Source: Lyngbya aestuarii BL J (GTDB lineage: Bacteria > Cyanobacteriota > Cyanobacteriia > Cyanobacteriales > Microcoleaceae). From it: a DNA stretch of 64,000 nucleotides. Location of the stretch: contig NZ_AUZM01000032.1 in NCBI RefSeq assembly GCF_000478195.2, forward strand, positions 1 to 64,000, read 5' to 3'. The position numbers and the translations under genes are program-made. This document shows, piece after piece, positions 45,717-55,632 of the stretch (positions are counted from its first letter, which is position 1; every line of letters begins with the position of its first letter). Below the pieces are notes generated by a model that saw only the letters and a program-made list of their open reading frames with translations, searched no databases and was not told the DNA's origin.

Positions 45717-45755
45717 ATTTACATCAGACAGATAACATAATTTTTCGGGGAAGAA

Positions 45756-45801
45756 GGAATTGAGCAGAGGCTAAGTCACGCATAATAACCTTTTCAATTC
45801 C
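45756..45801. terminator. Possible terminator between terC and ndk
   Basis: GGAATTGA (45756-45763) pairs with TCAATTCC (45794-45801), followed on the plus strand by CCTAATTTTTTTTC about 10 bases later. The loop is long, so confidence is moderate. Confidence 0.45.
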
Positions 45802-45825
45802 CCACATCCCCTAATTTTTTTTCAA

Positions 45826-46275
45826 TTACTCAACGAGCCAAGACATAATGCTCGGTTCCCAAGCAATCAGATCTTCTTCTTTGAACCACAAGCTGATCTC
45901 ACGGTTGGCTGTTTCAATCGCATCAGAACCATGAATGAGGTTGCGCCCCACACTCACAGCATAGTCACCCCGAATTGTACCCGGTTCTGCGGTTAGTGGG
46001 TTGGTTGCACCAATCATTTTACGAGCGGCTGCCACAACACCATCACCTTCCCAAACCATCGCTACAACGGGGCCAGAGGTGATAAACTTCATCAGACCAT
46101 CAAAAAAGGGCTTCCCTTTGTGAACCTCGTAGTGACTTTCCGCCAGTTCTCGACTAACACTCATCAGCTTCAAACCGACGAGGGTAAATCCTTTCTCTTC
46201 AAAGCGGCTAATAACTTCACCCACTAAGCGGCGTTGAACACCATCGGGCTTGATTGCGATAAATGTGCGTTCCAA
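45826..46275 (-). CDS. ndk: Nucleoside diphosphate kinase
   Basis: 149 aa enzyme balancing NTP pools by phosphate transfer through His115 in [25 protein letters not shown] at the start is diagnostic. The start codon is TTG, with GAGGAG 7 bases upstream, so the unusual start is well supported. Full length. Confidence 0.97.
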   Translation of the reverse strand: MERTFIAIKPDGVQRRLVGEVISRFEEKGFTLVGLKLMSVSRELAESHYEVHKGKPFFDGLMKFITSGPVVAMVWEGDGVVAAARKMIGATNPLTAEPGTIRGDYAVSVGRNLIHGSDAIETANREISLWFKEEDLIAWEPSIMSWLVE

Positions 46276-46466
46276 ACCAGTCTCCTCAAATTTGCTCGAA
46301 ACCTACATCATCCAGATTAACCCGAGATTGATCGTTTATTGGAAATCATTTGGGGAAATGGGTTTTCACTCGGACAATTCAAAGATTGCCTCTCTTGTGT
46401 ACCTCAATGTCCACTATCCACGTTAAACTGTCTAATCGAGGCATAAACGCGAGGATCGCAAATAAT

Positions 46467-48488
46467 ATGGAGTTGCCTATTAACTCTGAAGTTCAACCTG
46501 GAAAATTATCTTCCTCTAAAAACTTAAAATCGACTAACCTTAGCCCGAATTCTGTTGAATCATCGACTCAAAAATCTTGGACAATAGAAGATAGTGAAAA
46601 ATTGTATCGCATTTTGGGGTGGGGTGAGCCTTATTTTGCGATTAATTCCGCAGGTCATATTACCGTTTCTCCCAAAGGAGATCGGGGCGGTTCTCTCGAT
46701 TTGTTTGAACTGGTAGAATCCCTTAAACGCCGCAATTTGGGCTTGCCTTTATTAATTCGTTTTCCAGATATTCTTGAAGACAGGATTGAACGTTTAAATG
46801 CTTGTTTTGCGAAAGCGATCGCGCGTTACAAATATCCGGGAAATTATCGAGGGGTTTATCCCGTAAAATGTAATCAAGAACGACATTTAATTGAAGATTT
46901 AGTTCGGTTTGGTCAACCTTTTAAATTTGGCTTGGAAGCCGGGTCTAAACCGGAATTATTAATTGCCTTAGCCATGCTACAAACGCCCGGTTCTCTGCTG
47001 ATTTGCAATGGCTATAAAGACCGGGATTATATCGAGACGGCAATGTTGGCGCAACGGTTAGGGCATACGCCAATTATTGTTATGGAACAACTCGAAGAAG
47101 TTAATATTGCTATTGAAGCGAGTCGTCATTTAGGCATTCAACCGATATTAGGAATTCGAGCAAAACTGAGTACAAAAGGCATGGGTCGGTGGTGCGGAAC
47201 AACAGGCGAGCGCGCTAAATTTGGCTTAACTATTCCTGAAATGATTCAAGTCGTTGAAACGTTAAAATCAGCAGGATTATTAGAGTGTTTACAACTATTG
47301 CATTTTCATATTGGTTCTCAAATTTCTTCGATTAGTGTGATTAAAGATGCTATTCGAGAAGCCAGTCAAATTTATGTGGAACTCTCCCATCTCGGGGCAA
47401 ATATGAAATATCTAGATGTCGGAGGGGGTTTAGGAATTGATTATGATGGGTCTAAAACCAATTTTCAGGCCTCTAAAAACTACAATATGCAAAACTACGC
47501 CAATGATATTGTAGCAGAAGTCAAAGAAGCTTGTGAAGAACGAAAGATATCAGTTCCGACATTAATTAGTGAAAGCGGACGGGCAATTGCATCTCATCAA
47601 TCGGTTTTAGTTTTTGATGTTTTGGGAACCAGTGAAGTTGCAAAAAATGCTCCCCCTTCTATCACAAAAGAGGATCATTTAATCTTAAGAAATCTGACAG
47701 AAACCTATCAAGCGATTAACCCGGATAACTATCAAGAAGCCTATCACGATGCCATTCAATTTAAAGAAGAAGCAATTAGTTTATTTAACTTTGGATATCT
47801 GAGTTTAAGCGATCGTGCCAAAGCTGAACAACTTTTTTGGTCTTGTTGTCATAAAATCCAGAGTATTGTTCGGGTTGCAGAGTATGTTCCTGAAGATTTG
47901 GAAGACCTAGAAAAAATGATGGCTTCCATTTATTATGTAAACTTATCTGTGTTTAAATCAGCACCCGATAGTTGGGCAATTGATCAATTATTTCCCATTA
48001 TGCCTATTCATCGTTTAGATGAAGAACCAACTCAACGAGGAACATTAGCCGATTTAACCTGTGATAGTGATGGTAAAATTAGTCAGTTTATTGATTTGCG
48101 AGATGTAAAACCTATTTTAGAGTTGCATCCTTTACAAGAAATCGAAGAAAAATATTCTCATAAAAATGCAATCGAACCTTATTATTTAGCCCTATTTTTG
48201 GGGGGTGCTTATCAAGAAATAATGGGAAATTTACACAATTTGTTTGGTGATCCTCATGTCGTTCATATTAAACTAACACCCCAAGGTTATCAGGTTGAAC
48301 ACGTTGTTAAAGGGGATACAATGACGGAAGTTTTAGGTTATGTTCAGTATGATGCTGAAGATTTAGTTGAAAATATTCGCCGTCAAGCCGAACTTGCTTT
48401 ACAACAAAATCAAATTACCATTGAAGAATCTCAACGGTTGCTACAAAATTATGAGAGTAGTTTGGGGCGATACACTTATCTGAGTTAA
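46467..48488 (+). CDS. speA: Biosynthetic arginine decarboxylase
   Basis: About 673 aa from the ATG at 46467 (the frame is open to 46350, but the first 39 residues do not resemble SpeA). PLP-dependent enzyme making agmatine from arginine, the entry to polyamines. Lys of GVYPVKCNQ binds PLP; ISESGRAIASH and the glycine loop YLDVGGGLGIDYDGS are typical of the fold. The C-terminus DLVENIRRQAELAL...LGRYTYL is characteristic of cyanobacterial SpeA. Two ADC paralogues are common in these organisms. Confidence 0.95.
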   Translation: MELPINSEVQPGKLSSSKNLKSTNLSPNSVESSTQKSWTIEDSEKLYRILGWGEPYFAINSAGHITVSPKGDRGGSLDLFELVESLKRRNLGLPLLIRFPDILEDRIERLNACFAKAIARYKYPGNYRGVYPVKCNQERHLIEDLVRFGQPFKFGLEAGSKPELLIALAMLQTPGSLLICNGYKDRDYIETAMLAQRLGHTPIIVMEQLEEVNIAIEASRHLGIQPILGIRAKLSTKGMGRWCGTTGERAKFGLTIPEMIQVVETLKSAGLLECLQLLHFHIGSQISSISVIKDAIREASQIYVELSHLGANMKYLDVGGGLGIDYDGSKTNFQASKNYNMQNYANDIVAEVKEACEERKISVPTLISESGRAIASHQSVLVFDVLGTSEVAKNAPPSITKEDHLILRNLTETYQAINPDNYQEAYHDAIQFKEEAISLFNFGYLSLSDRAKAEQLFWSCCHKIQSIVRVAEYVPEDLEDLEKMMASIYYVNLSVFKSAPDSWAIDQLFPIMPIHRLDEEPTQRGTLADLTCDSDGKISQFIDLRDVKPILELHPLQEIEEKYSHKNAIEPYYLALFLGGAYQEIMGNLHNLFGDPHVVHIKLTPQGYQVEHVVKGDTMTEVLGYVQYDAEDLVENIRRQAELALQQNQITIEESQRLLQNYESSLGRYTYLS

Positions 48489-48787
48489 CCCCAGTAACGG
48501 CAAAAAATCGGCGCAGGATGGGTGACATAAAAGGTTTTACAATTCCCACAGTAAATTCTGGGTGATCACCCACCTTAAAATATAGTCTAAAGTCTTAACA
48601 TTCGGCTACGGCTTCAACCTCGAAGTCTGCAACCTCTCATTTAAAATGTCTTTTAAACCTTATTTTCTCCTTCCCAAGGGTGGAAGAAGAAGGGGGAAGA
48701 AACTCTCGATTGTTGCGCCGAATGGTAACATGATAGCAGTATCCGGCTTGCAGAACTCTGGATAGATGGGGCATTGTAAATAAAATT

Positions 48788-49693
48788 ATGTTTAATTCAG
48801 AACCCAATAATAAACCAGTCAAAAAAGCGATAATTCCAGCCGCAGGTTTTGGGACTCGGATGTTTCCCGCAACCAAAGGATTGAAGAAAGAGTTTTTTCC
48901 GATTATTGATAAAGATGGACTGGCTAAACCGATAATTTTAGTAATAGTCGAAGAAGCAATTCAAGCGGGAATTGAAGAAGTAGGGATTGTTGTACAACCA
49001 ACTGATCGCGAACTGTTTGAATCCTTTTTTAAACATCCCCCCAAACCGGAATTGTGGAACAAACTTTCAGAAGAACGACGAGAATATAGTAATTATTTAC
49101 AAACCATCGGAGAACGAATTACGATTCTGACTCAAACCGAACCAGAAGGTTATGGTCATGCGGTGTTTTGTGCGGCGGACTGGGTGAATAATCAACCTTT
49201 TTTATTGCTGTTAGGCGATCATATTTATAGGTCTGAATTAGAGATTAATTGTGCGGGTCAATTATTAGAGATTTACAAACAAGTTCAACAGAGTGTGATT
49301 GGGTTGAGAGTTACACCCGGAAATATTATTCATCATTATGGTTGTGTGGCGGGAACATTTCAGCAGTCAGAAAAAATCTTATCTCTAACTCAAATTTATG
49401 AAAAACCGAGTTTAGATTATGCTTTAACTCATCTTCGGGTTGAGGGGTTGGATGATAATCAATTTCTCACGATTTTTGGTTTGTATGTGTTGGAAGCGCA
49501 GATTTTTGAGATTTTAGCCGCGCAAATTCAAGCCAATAAAAGAGATAAGGGAGAATTTCAGCTAACCTCTTGTTTAGAAATTTTCCGACAACAACAGCCA
49601 ATAACAGGGTATATTGTTAAAGGTCAATGTTTAGACACTGGATTACCCGAAGCTTACCGTCAGACGATGATTGAGTTTGGGTCGAGAGTATAA
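48788..49693 (+). CDS. UTP-glucose-1-phosphate uridylyltransferase
   Basis: 301 aa GalU-type nucleotidyltransferase: IIPAAGFGTRMFPATK with the nucleotide loop, then FLLLLGDHIY for the metal-binding region and KGQCLDTGLPEAYRQT at the end. It makes UDP-glucose, the substrate of the GalE encoded in this window. The sequence diverges somewhat from standard GalU (ATKGLKKEFFPI instead of ATKAIPKEMLP), so substrate preference could differ. Confidence 0.85.
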   Translation: MFNSEPNNKPVKKAIIPAAGFGTRMFPATKGLKKEFFPIIDKDGLAKPIILVIVEEAIQAGIEEVGIVVQPTDRELFESFFKHPPKPELWNKLSEERREYSNYLQTIGERITILTQTEPEGYGHAVFCAADWVNNQPFLLLLGDHIYRSELEINCAGQLLEIYKQVQQSVIGLRVTPGNIIHHYGCVAGTFQQSEKILSLTQIYEKPSLDYALTHLRVEGLDDNQFLTIFGLYVLEAQIFEILAAQIQANKRDKGEFQLTSCLEIFRQQQPITGYIVKGQCLDTGLPEAYRQTMIEFGSRV

Positions 49694-49777
49694 CTTTTAT
49701 TTTTCCAGATTAAAAAGTAGAGGATTGCAGAAAAAATCTGATTGAAATAATTTCGAGTTAATAGGACAAGAATAGTA

Positions 49778-50548
49778 ATGCTGGCTAAACGAATTTTACC
49801 GTGTTTGGATGTCAACGCAGGTCGAGTGGTAAAAGGGGTTAATTTTGTTGACCTCAAAGATGCGGGCGATCCGGTTGAACTCGCGTCTATCTATAACGAA
49901 GCGGGCGCCGATGAGTTGGTATTCCTTGATATTACCGCCACTCACGAACAGCGAAATATTATCCTCGATGTGGTTTATCGCACCGCCGAACAGGTATTTA
50001 TCCCCCTCACCGTTGGGGGTGGTATCCAAAACTTAGAAATGATTAAAAATTTGTTAAGGGCGGGGGCTGATAAAATCAGTATCAATTCGGCTGCTGTTCG
50101 TGATCGGGAGTTTGTCAGTCGGGCTAGCGATCGCTTTGGGGCGCAATGTATTGTCGTCGCAATTGATGCACGTCGTCGTACTGATCCACAGAACCCTGGG
50201 TGGGATGTGTACGTGCGGGGAGGGCGTGAAAACACCGGAATAGATGCGATCGCCTGGGCTGTAGAAGTGGCGCAAAGAGGCGCTGGAGAACTTCTGGTAA
50301 CGAGTATGGATGCGGATGGCACACAAGCGGGATATGATTTAGAATTGACTCGAACCATTGGGGAAAATGTCGAAATTCCGGTGATTGCTTCAGGGGGCGC
50401 TGGAAATTGTCATCACATCTACGAAGCATTGACAACAGGACGAGCAGAAGCGGCATTATTGGCTTCGTTACTGCATTACGGCCAATTGAGTGTAACAGAA
50501 ATTAAGTCTTATTTGACCCAAGAGCAAGTTCTTGTCCGCAATTGTTAA
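49778..50548 (+). CDS. hisF: HisF, imidazole glycerol phosphate synthase cyclase
   Basis: 256 aa TIM-barrel subunit that, with HisH, makes imidazole glycerol phosphate in histidine synthesis and AICAR for purines. [19 protein letters not shown] carries Asp11, and VVAIDARRR carries the second catalytic Asp near 130. AGGA lies upstream. Its last codons and stop are the first unit of a 16-bp tandem repeat. Confidence 0.97.
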   Translation: MLAKRILPCLDVNAGRVVKGVNFVDLKDAGDPVELASIYNEAGADELVFLDITATHEQRNIILDVVYRTAEQVFIPLTVGGGIQNLEMIKNLLRAGADKISINSAAVRDREFVSRASDRFGAQCIVVAIDARRRTDPQNPGWDVYVRGGRENTGIDAIAWAVEVAQRGAGELLVTSMDADGTQAGYDLELTRTIGENVEIPVIASGGAGNCHHIYEALTTGRAEAALLASLLHYGQLSVTEIKSYLTQEQVLVRNC

Positions 50549-50582
50549 ATTCCGCAATTGTTAAATTCCGCAATTGTTAAAT
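50535..50582 (+). repeat. 16-bp tandem repeat from hisF 3' end
   Basis: TCCGCAATTGTTAAAT occurs three times in direct succession (50535-50550, 50551-50566, 50567-50582), followed by a partial TCCGC. The first unit contains the hisF stop codon, so the array grew by duplication of the gene end. Confidence 0.9.
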
Positions 50583-50695
50583 TCCGCTAAATTGCGATTA
50601 ATTGTGATTTTAGGGGGTATTGCTGATGATACAGGTTAATAAGATTAATATTTCTCTCCAAATAGTTACAAAACTCCTGTTAGAATAGAGGAAAT

Positions 50696-50710
50696 GTTAC
50701 GAAACGTAAC
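50696..50710. promoter_or_regulatory. Palindrome GTTACG-AAA-CGTAAC
   Basis: Perfect 6-bp inverted repeat with a 3-base centre ending two bases before the ATG at 50713. It could be an operator or an RNA hairpin over the start region. Confidence 0.35.
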
Positions 50711-50712
50711 TT

Positions 50713-50931
50713 ATGCTGATTCCTATTCTAATAATTGACGTTGCTTTGGTAGCTTGGTCTGTGCATCTGATGCAACAAGCTGCTCGTTATCGCGAATTCT
50801 CTTTTGTCTTGGCAGGTATCTTGGTTGCTATTTCGGCAGCCGCGATGATACTGGTTTACTTTTTAATGGGATCTTGCGTGGAACACCTTTTTCAAATTTC
50901 TAATCACTCCTATTCTTACTCCTCTTTTTAG
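50713..50931 (+). CDS. Small two-span membrane protein
   Basis: 72 aa. Two hydrophobic helices (about 2-20 and 30-52) around a basic turn (QQAARYRE), then a polar tail. I do not recognise the family. No close ribosome-binding site; AGAGGAA lies over 20 bases upstream and the GTTACG palindrome lies between. The tail SNHSYSYSSF is atypical, so the 3' part could be non-conserved. Confidence 0.5.
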   Translation: MLIPILIIDVALVAWSVHLMQQAARYREFSFVLAGILVAISAAAMILVYFLMGSCVEHLFQISNHSYSYSSF

Positions 50932-51058
50932 GAGAGGATATTCATTCTAGGTTGTCTAAATGGGGGTTAAACAAGTCTTGTATTATCTAAAGCTGAGTAA
51001 GTTGGGCGAGATTCTTGACAAATTGATCTCAACTGAGCTATAGTAAAAAACGGTGCAA

Positions 51059-51131
51059 GGGGCTATAGCTCAGTTGGTAGAGTGCCTCAATGGCATTGAG
51101 GAAGTCAGCGGTTCGAGCCCGCTTAGCTCCA
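51059..51131 (+). tRNA. tRNA-Ala (GGC)
   Basis: A 73-nt cloverleaf: acceptor GGGGCTA pairs with TAGCTCC (one G-T pair), D arm GCTCAGTTGGTAGAGT, anticodon stem CCTCA/TGAGG with loop ATGGCAT giving anticodon GGC, and T arm with GGTTCGAGCCC. The discriminator is A and CCA is not encoded. Confidence 0.96.
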
Positions 51132-51167
51132 TTACCTTGTATCTCTTAACTAACGTTGTAGCGATCG

Positions 51168-52820
51168 CTATTTCAAACGGCCTGAACGTAAGATACTGAC
51201 GATCAGCCATAACCCAAAGAAACTCGCCACCCCAAACAAAGCGTTTGTCAAGATCGTCACTTGAGGAGTTTGTGCGCCTGTGGTGACAATGGCAGCTCCA
51301 ATAATGAGAGCAGCAACGACAATACTAAACGAAAGTCGATTAGCCGAATCATCTAAACTGCGACGTAGAGGGTCTAACTCAGTCAGAGTTAAATTCCATT
51401 TCAGGGTTTCAGAGGTGACTCGATCTAATAACTGTTCAACTTGACGGGGAGACTGCAAAGATAAACTTTTCATATCTAAGGCAGTTCTTAATACAGTTTC
51501 TAAAGGATTATCTCCAAACAATTGACGTTGAAATAAATCTGTCATTAACGGTTTAATTTCTTCCATCAAATTCAACTGTGGATCAAAAGTTCGAGCGACC
51601 CCTTCTAAATTAGCAAGAGTTTTAGAATATAATCCTAAATTACTGGGAAGCTTGATTTTATTATCACGAGCCAGGGCTAAAATTTCATAAAAGACTTCCG
51701 AAAACTTAATTTCAGACAGACTCAAATTATAATATTTTCGCAGCATTTTAGCATATTCATTTTCCACCTTTGCTAAACTTGGGGGACGAGCAGCCTCAGC
51801 AATTTTCAGTGTGAGCTGAGTACAGCGTTGAGCATCGAGATCGACAATGGCGAGTAACAATTCTGTTAAAATTCGTTGGCTGCGGGGGTCAAGACGACCG
51901 ACCATTCCACAGTCAAGTAAAGCGACTCGACCATCATCAAGATAAAACAGATTACCCGGATGAGGGTCAGCATGAAAGAAGCCATCAATATAAAATTGTT
52001 TAAAGAATACTCGACACACTAAAGTGCTAATTGCTTGACGTTCGGCTTGTGCATCTCCGTTATAATTTTTACCTTCTATTTGTGCCGTTAAAATCGGTTT
52101 GCCGACCAGCCATTCTAAGACTAATAACTTGGGTGTTGTCCTCTCCCAATAGACCTTGGGAACCATGATTTTTTCAGGATCAAACCAACGACTGTCAGCC
52201 AAATTTTTTCGTAATATTTCTGTATGTTGAGCTTCTTTGGTAAAATCCAATTCGGCTCTCAGCGCATTACCAAATTCATCGGCTAAAGCTGAAATATCGT
52301 AATCTTCGCCAAAGTCCGTTAACGCGACTAATTCTCCCAATCCTTTGAGAATGCCAATATCTTTTTCAATAACTCTATCAATACCCGGACGCTGAACTTT
52401 TAGAGCCACTTCTTGACCACTGTAGAGAGTCGCACGATAGGTCTGAGCAATTGAACCTGCGGCGACAGCTTGGGTGTTAATTTCAGCAAATACATCCTCT
52501 ACAGGCTGTTGCAACTCTTGGCGCAGTAAGCCTTCCATTTCTGACCACGGTACCAGCGGAACTTGCGCTTGTAGGGTTGATAACGTTTCAATGTAGTCGG
52601 CGGGTAAAATATCAGGGCGAGTGCTGAGTAGCTGTCCTAGCTTGACGTAGACTGGGCCTAACTCGATTAAAATATTGCGAAGTACCTCAGGGGTTGGTAA
52701 GTTAGGTTTATCAGTTTTGCCTCCAGTCAGGAGACCTCGCATATAATCCCAACCGTTGCGGAACACAACTTCAGCAATTTGAGCTCGGCGAGAACTGGTT
52801 TGAGTGAGATTAGAAATCAC
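51168..52820 (-). CDS. UbiB/ABC1 (AarF) family kinase
   Basis: 550 aa atypical kinase. Family landmarks are the KxGQ-type motif (VYVKLGQLLSTRPDILP), AAGSIAQTYRA with an Ala-rich loop, VALKVQRPG with the Lys, and FHADPHPGNLFYLDDGRVALLDCGMVG for the catalytic and metal residues. Two hydrophobic segments close the C-terminus. Roles in ubiquinone/plastoquinone or prenyl-lipid metabolism are known for relatives. GTG start with AAAGG upstream. Confidence 0.92.
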   Translation of the reverse strand: MISNLTQTSSRRAQIAEVVFRNGWDYMRGLLTGGKTDKPNLPTPEVLRNILIELGPVYVKLGQLLSTRPDILPADYIETLSTLQAQVPLVPWSEMEGLLRQELQQPVEDVFAEINTQAVAAGSIAQTYRATLYSGQEVALKVQRPGIDRVIEKDIGILKGLGELVALTDFGEDYDISALADEFGNALRAELDFTKEAQHTEILRKNLADSRWFDPEKIMVPKVYWERTTPKLLVLEWLVGKPILTAQIEGKNYNGDAQAERQAISTLVCRVFFKQFYIDGFFHADPHPGNLFYLDDGRVALLDCGMVGRLDPRSQRILTELLLAIVDLDAQRCTQLTLKIAEAARPPSLAKVENEYAKMLRKYYNLSLSEIKFSEVFYEILALARDNKIKLPSNLGLYSKTLANLEGVARTFDPQLNLMEEIKPLMTDLFQRQLFGDNPLETVLRTALDMKSLSLQSPRQVEQLLDRVTSETLKWNLTLTELDPLRRSLDDSANRLSFSIVVAALIIGAAIVTTGAQTPQVTILTNALFGVASFFGLWLIVSILRSGRLK

Positions 52821-52982
52821 GATGCCTTTCCAATAGATAGGGTCTATTCTTCTGTATTGTAATCGTTTGTAAAGAAGATAGACAGAGCTGATGTTTTGTG
52901 TTAACTCCTCCGGGAGCGTGTCGCAGAGACTTTATATCCTTCCTTCTCGAACTCAGTTATTTTTAGAACTCAACGAACTGAC

Positions 52983-54179
52983 ATGAACTGGCGATATCTC
53001 ATTCCTTTTTTTGATCCTACAGTAGAACATTGGTCGATGGAAGCCCGCCTCCTGCGCTGGTTAACTTTTTTGTGGCTGAGTGTGGGGTTAGTTGTAGTTT
53101 TCTCTGCATCCTATCCCATCGCCAATATTGAACATGAAGATGGACTATATTACTTCAAAAGACAGGTTATTTGGATGTTCGTCGGCATGGTGGGATTTAA
53201 TATTATTGTTAGAACTCCTATTCCTACAATCTTAAAAAGCGCACGAATTGGTCTTTTTTCTATTTTGGGGTTACTCATTCTAACGCTGGTTCCAGGCTTA
53301 GGTACAACAATTAATGGAGCGACTCGGTGGATTTCTCTTGGCCCGCTGCTGCTACAACCGTCTGAGTTACTCAAGCCCTTTTTAGTTTTACAAAGTGCTT
53401 GCTTTTTTTCTCAATGGTATCGCCTAACTTGGAAAACTCGACTGATTTGGTTAGGTATTTTTTCACTAATTTTGTTAACAATTTTGATTCAACCCAACCT
53501 CAGTACAACTGCTTTGTGTGGAATGACGCTGTGGTTAATTGCGTTAGCAGCTGGATTACCTTTACTGTATTTAGGCGGAACTGCTTTAGGTGGGATACTG
53601 TTAGCAACAATTAGTATTAGTTTAAATGAGTATCAAAAACTTAGGGTTTTGTCTTTTATGAATCCTTGGGCTGACCCGATGAATGATGGATATCAACTTA
53701 TTCAAAGTTTGTTAGCAGTCGGTTCGGGCGGCGTTTGGGGAACAGGATTAGGATTGTCTCAACAAAAGCTGTTTTACTTACCCATTCAATATAGTGATTT
53801 TATCTTTGCTGTTTATGCTGAGGAATTTGGTTTTATTGGCGGCATTTTATTACTTTTGTTGCTCGGTGCTTATAGTACAATCTCATTGAGAGTTGCTTTA
53901 AATGCTCATCGAATTGAACATCAATTAGTTGCAATTGGGGTGATGGTGGTGATGGTTGGTCAGTCGATTTTAAATATTGGTGTAGCGACGGGGACGTTAC
54001 CCACAACAGGTTTACCTTTACCATTATTTAGTTATGGGGGAAGTTCGATGATTGCTAGTTTAGCTTTAGCAGCATTATTGATTCGAGTCGCTCGAGAAAG
54101 TAATACAGCAGAAGTGGTTTCGCTGAAAAATCCGCGTTTAGAAACTCGACGAAGAAAATCACTTTCTCCAAAAAATTAA
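52983..54179 (+). CDS. ftsW: FtsW, septal peptidoglycan polymerase
   Basis: 398 aa SEDS-family membrane protein with about ten spans. LQPSELLKPFLVL, WADPMNDGYQLIQSLLAVGSG and the C-terminal TGLPLPLFSYGGSS are SEDS hallmarks. FtsW makes septal glycan strands with FtsI; RodA is the alternative, but the VVFSASYPIA start and the extended C-terminal tail favour FtsW. The gene is convergent with the P450 gene. Confidence 0.93.
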   Translation: MNWRYLIPFFDPTVEHWSMEARLLRWLTFLWLSVGLVVVFSASYPIANIEHEDGLYYFKRQVIWMFVGMVGFNIIVRTPIPTILKSARIGLFSILGLLILTLVPGLGTTINGATRWISLGPLLLQPSELLKPFLVLQSACFFSQWYRLTWKTRLIWLGIFSLILLTILIQPNLSTTALCGMTLWLIALAAGLPLLYLGGTALGGILLATISISLNEYQKLRVLSFMNPWADPMNDGYQLIQSLLAVGSGGVWGTGLGLSQQKLFYLPIQYSDFIFAVYAEEFGFIGGILLLLLLGAYSTISLRVALNAHRIEHQLVAIGVMVVMVGQSILNIGVATGTLPTTGLPLPLFSYGGSSMIASLALAALLIRVARESNTAEVVSLKNPRLETRRRKSLSPKN

Positions 54180-54207
54180 TTTGCCATCGAAAAAATGACG
54201 TTATCAA

Positions 54208-54240
54208 AGGCAGAGGTCAGAATTTTTTTTCTCTCTGCCT
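54208..54240. terminator. Bidirectional terminator ftsW / P450
   Basis: AGGCAGAG (54208-54215) pairs with CTCTGCCT (54233-54240) around a T8-containing loop, between convergent genes; TATAGTTTTAT follows on the plus strand. Confidence 0.55.
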
Positions 54241-54268
54241 ATAGTTTTATCAACCTTTTTAGGTCAGG

Positions 54269-55603
54269 TTAATCTAGATGATTTAAACGCTTAAAATTCA
54301 CTAAAAGTTCATCTTTTGGATAAGGAGTGGGTGAAATAGTCATCTCTAAATTTTGATTTGGAAGCAGTTCCCAGTCAAATTCTCGTAACAACATTGTCGC
54401 TAATACTTTCATCTCCAATTTTGCAAATTCTTTCCCCAAGCATTCTCGCATTCCACCCCCAAACGGAAGATAACCATAGGGTTTTTCCTCAGTTCGTTCG
54501 GGAGAAAATCGATCTGGGTTAAATTTTTCAGGTTCGTTATAAATGCTATGATCTTGATGGGTTCGTTTAATTTGATAGAGAACAGTCCAACCCTTCGGAA
54601 GCGTATAACCGTTAAACTCACAAGTCTCAATTACTTCTCGAAATGCACCTCCAACGGGTGGAATAAATCGTAATACTTCTTTTAAGACTTGATCTAAATA
54701 GGGCATCAATTTTAACTGTTCAAAGCTAAGGGGTTCTGTTCGTTGAAGTTGCTGTTGTTCTAGTCTTGCTTTTTCCAAAACATCCCGATGTTGGGCGAGA
54801 AGCAAACAAAAAGCAGTGACACTAGAAGTTAGGGTTTCGTGTCCGGCGAATAATAAAGTTAAAATTTGGTCTTTGAGTTCTTCAACACTCAAATGATTTC
54901 CATCCTCATCCTCTGCTTGCAATAATAAACCCAACGCATCTTCTCCGGGTTCGGCTTGGTGTTGGCGTTGACGAATAATTGTTTCAATTTGATTTAATAA
55001 TTTTTGACGACAATTTAATGCTTGATTAAACTTCGTTCCCGGTAAACGCAAGGGAAGCGTAAATAATCCCCCACACCAGGTTTCAAACCATTCACCCATT
55101 GAACTTTCAGAAGCCGTCTCATCACCGATAAATAATTTACAAGCAATATCAAAGGTGTATTTTCTTAACTCTGGATACCAAGCAAAAGTTTTCTGCTGTT
55201 CCCATTTTTGTAAATAGCGACGAGTCATGCTTTCCATTGTCGGAACGTACCCTGCTAATGCCCTCGGTTGAAAAGCTTGGGCTAAGAGTTTACGGCGAGA
55301 TTTGTGAATATCTCCGGTTTGAATTGACAAAGCATCTGGCCCTAAAAGGGTTCTGGTACTCGCTGGCCATTTACTTTCAAAATATTTCTTTTCATTCGTA
55401 AAGATAAAGCGATTTGCCTCACTTCCAATCATCATTATTGTGGGGCGACCGAAAATGTTTGTTTTGAAAACAGACCCGTATTTTTGATGTCGCTTTTTTG
55501 CAAAATCTTTATCTCTTAAAAAACTAAGGGTTTCTCCAATTAACGGTAAACCGAGATTTCCGGGGGGAGTTGGATGAGTTTGTTTTTCTTGTGTTGCTGT
55601 CAT
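54269..55603 (-). CDS. Cytochrome P450 (CYP120-like)
   Basis: 444 aa soluble-type P450. I-helix FAGHETLTSS, ExxR in EVLRF, and haem Cys in FGGGMRECLGKEF. The beginning PGNLGLPLIGETLSFLRD and overall pattern resemble CYP120 of cyanobacteria, which hydroxylates retinoids in Synechocystis. The actual substrate here is unknown. No redox partner gene is adjacent. Confidence 0.9.
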   Translation of the reverse strand: MTATQEKQTHPTPPGNLGLPLIGETLSFLRDKDFAKKRHQKYGSVFKTNIFGRPTIMMIGSEANRFIFTNEKKYFESKWPASTRTLLGPDALSIQTGDIHKSRRKLLAQAFQPRALAGYVPTMESMTRRYLQKWEQQKTFAWYPELRKYTFDIACKLFIGDETASESSMGEWFETWCGGLFTLPLRLPGTKFNQALNCRQKLLNQIETIIRQRQHQAEPGEDALGLLLQAEDEDGNHLSVEELKDQILTLLFAGHETLTSSVTAFCLLLAQHRDVLEKARLEQQQLQRTEPLSFEQLKLMPYLDQVLKEVLRFIPPVGGAFREVIETCEFNGYTLPKGWTVLYQIKRTHQDHSIYNEPEKFNPDRFSPERTEEKPYGYLPFGGGMRECLGKEFAKLEMKVLATMLLREFDWELLPNQNLEMTISPTPYPKDELLVNFKRLNHLD

Positions 55604-55632
55604 TCTACTTGAGTGTGAAGTTCTACTGTTAG

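Noticed and set aside
46350-46466. Upstream start for speA
   Set aside because: The first 39 residues do not resemble SpeA, and the ATG at 46467 gives the usual length.
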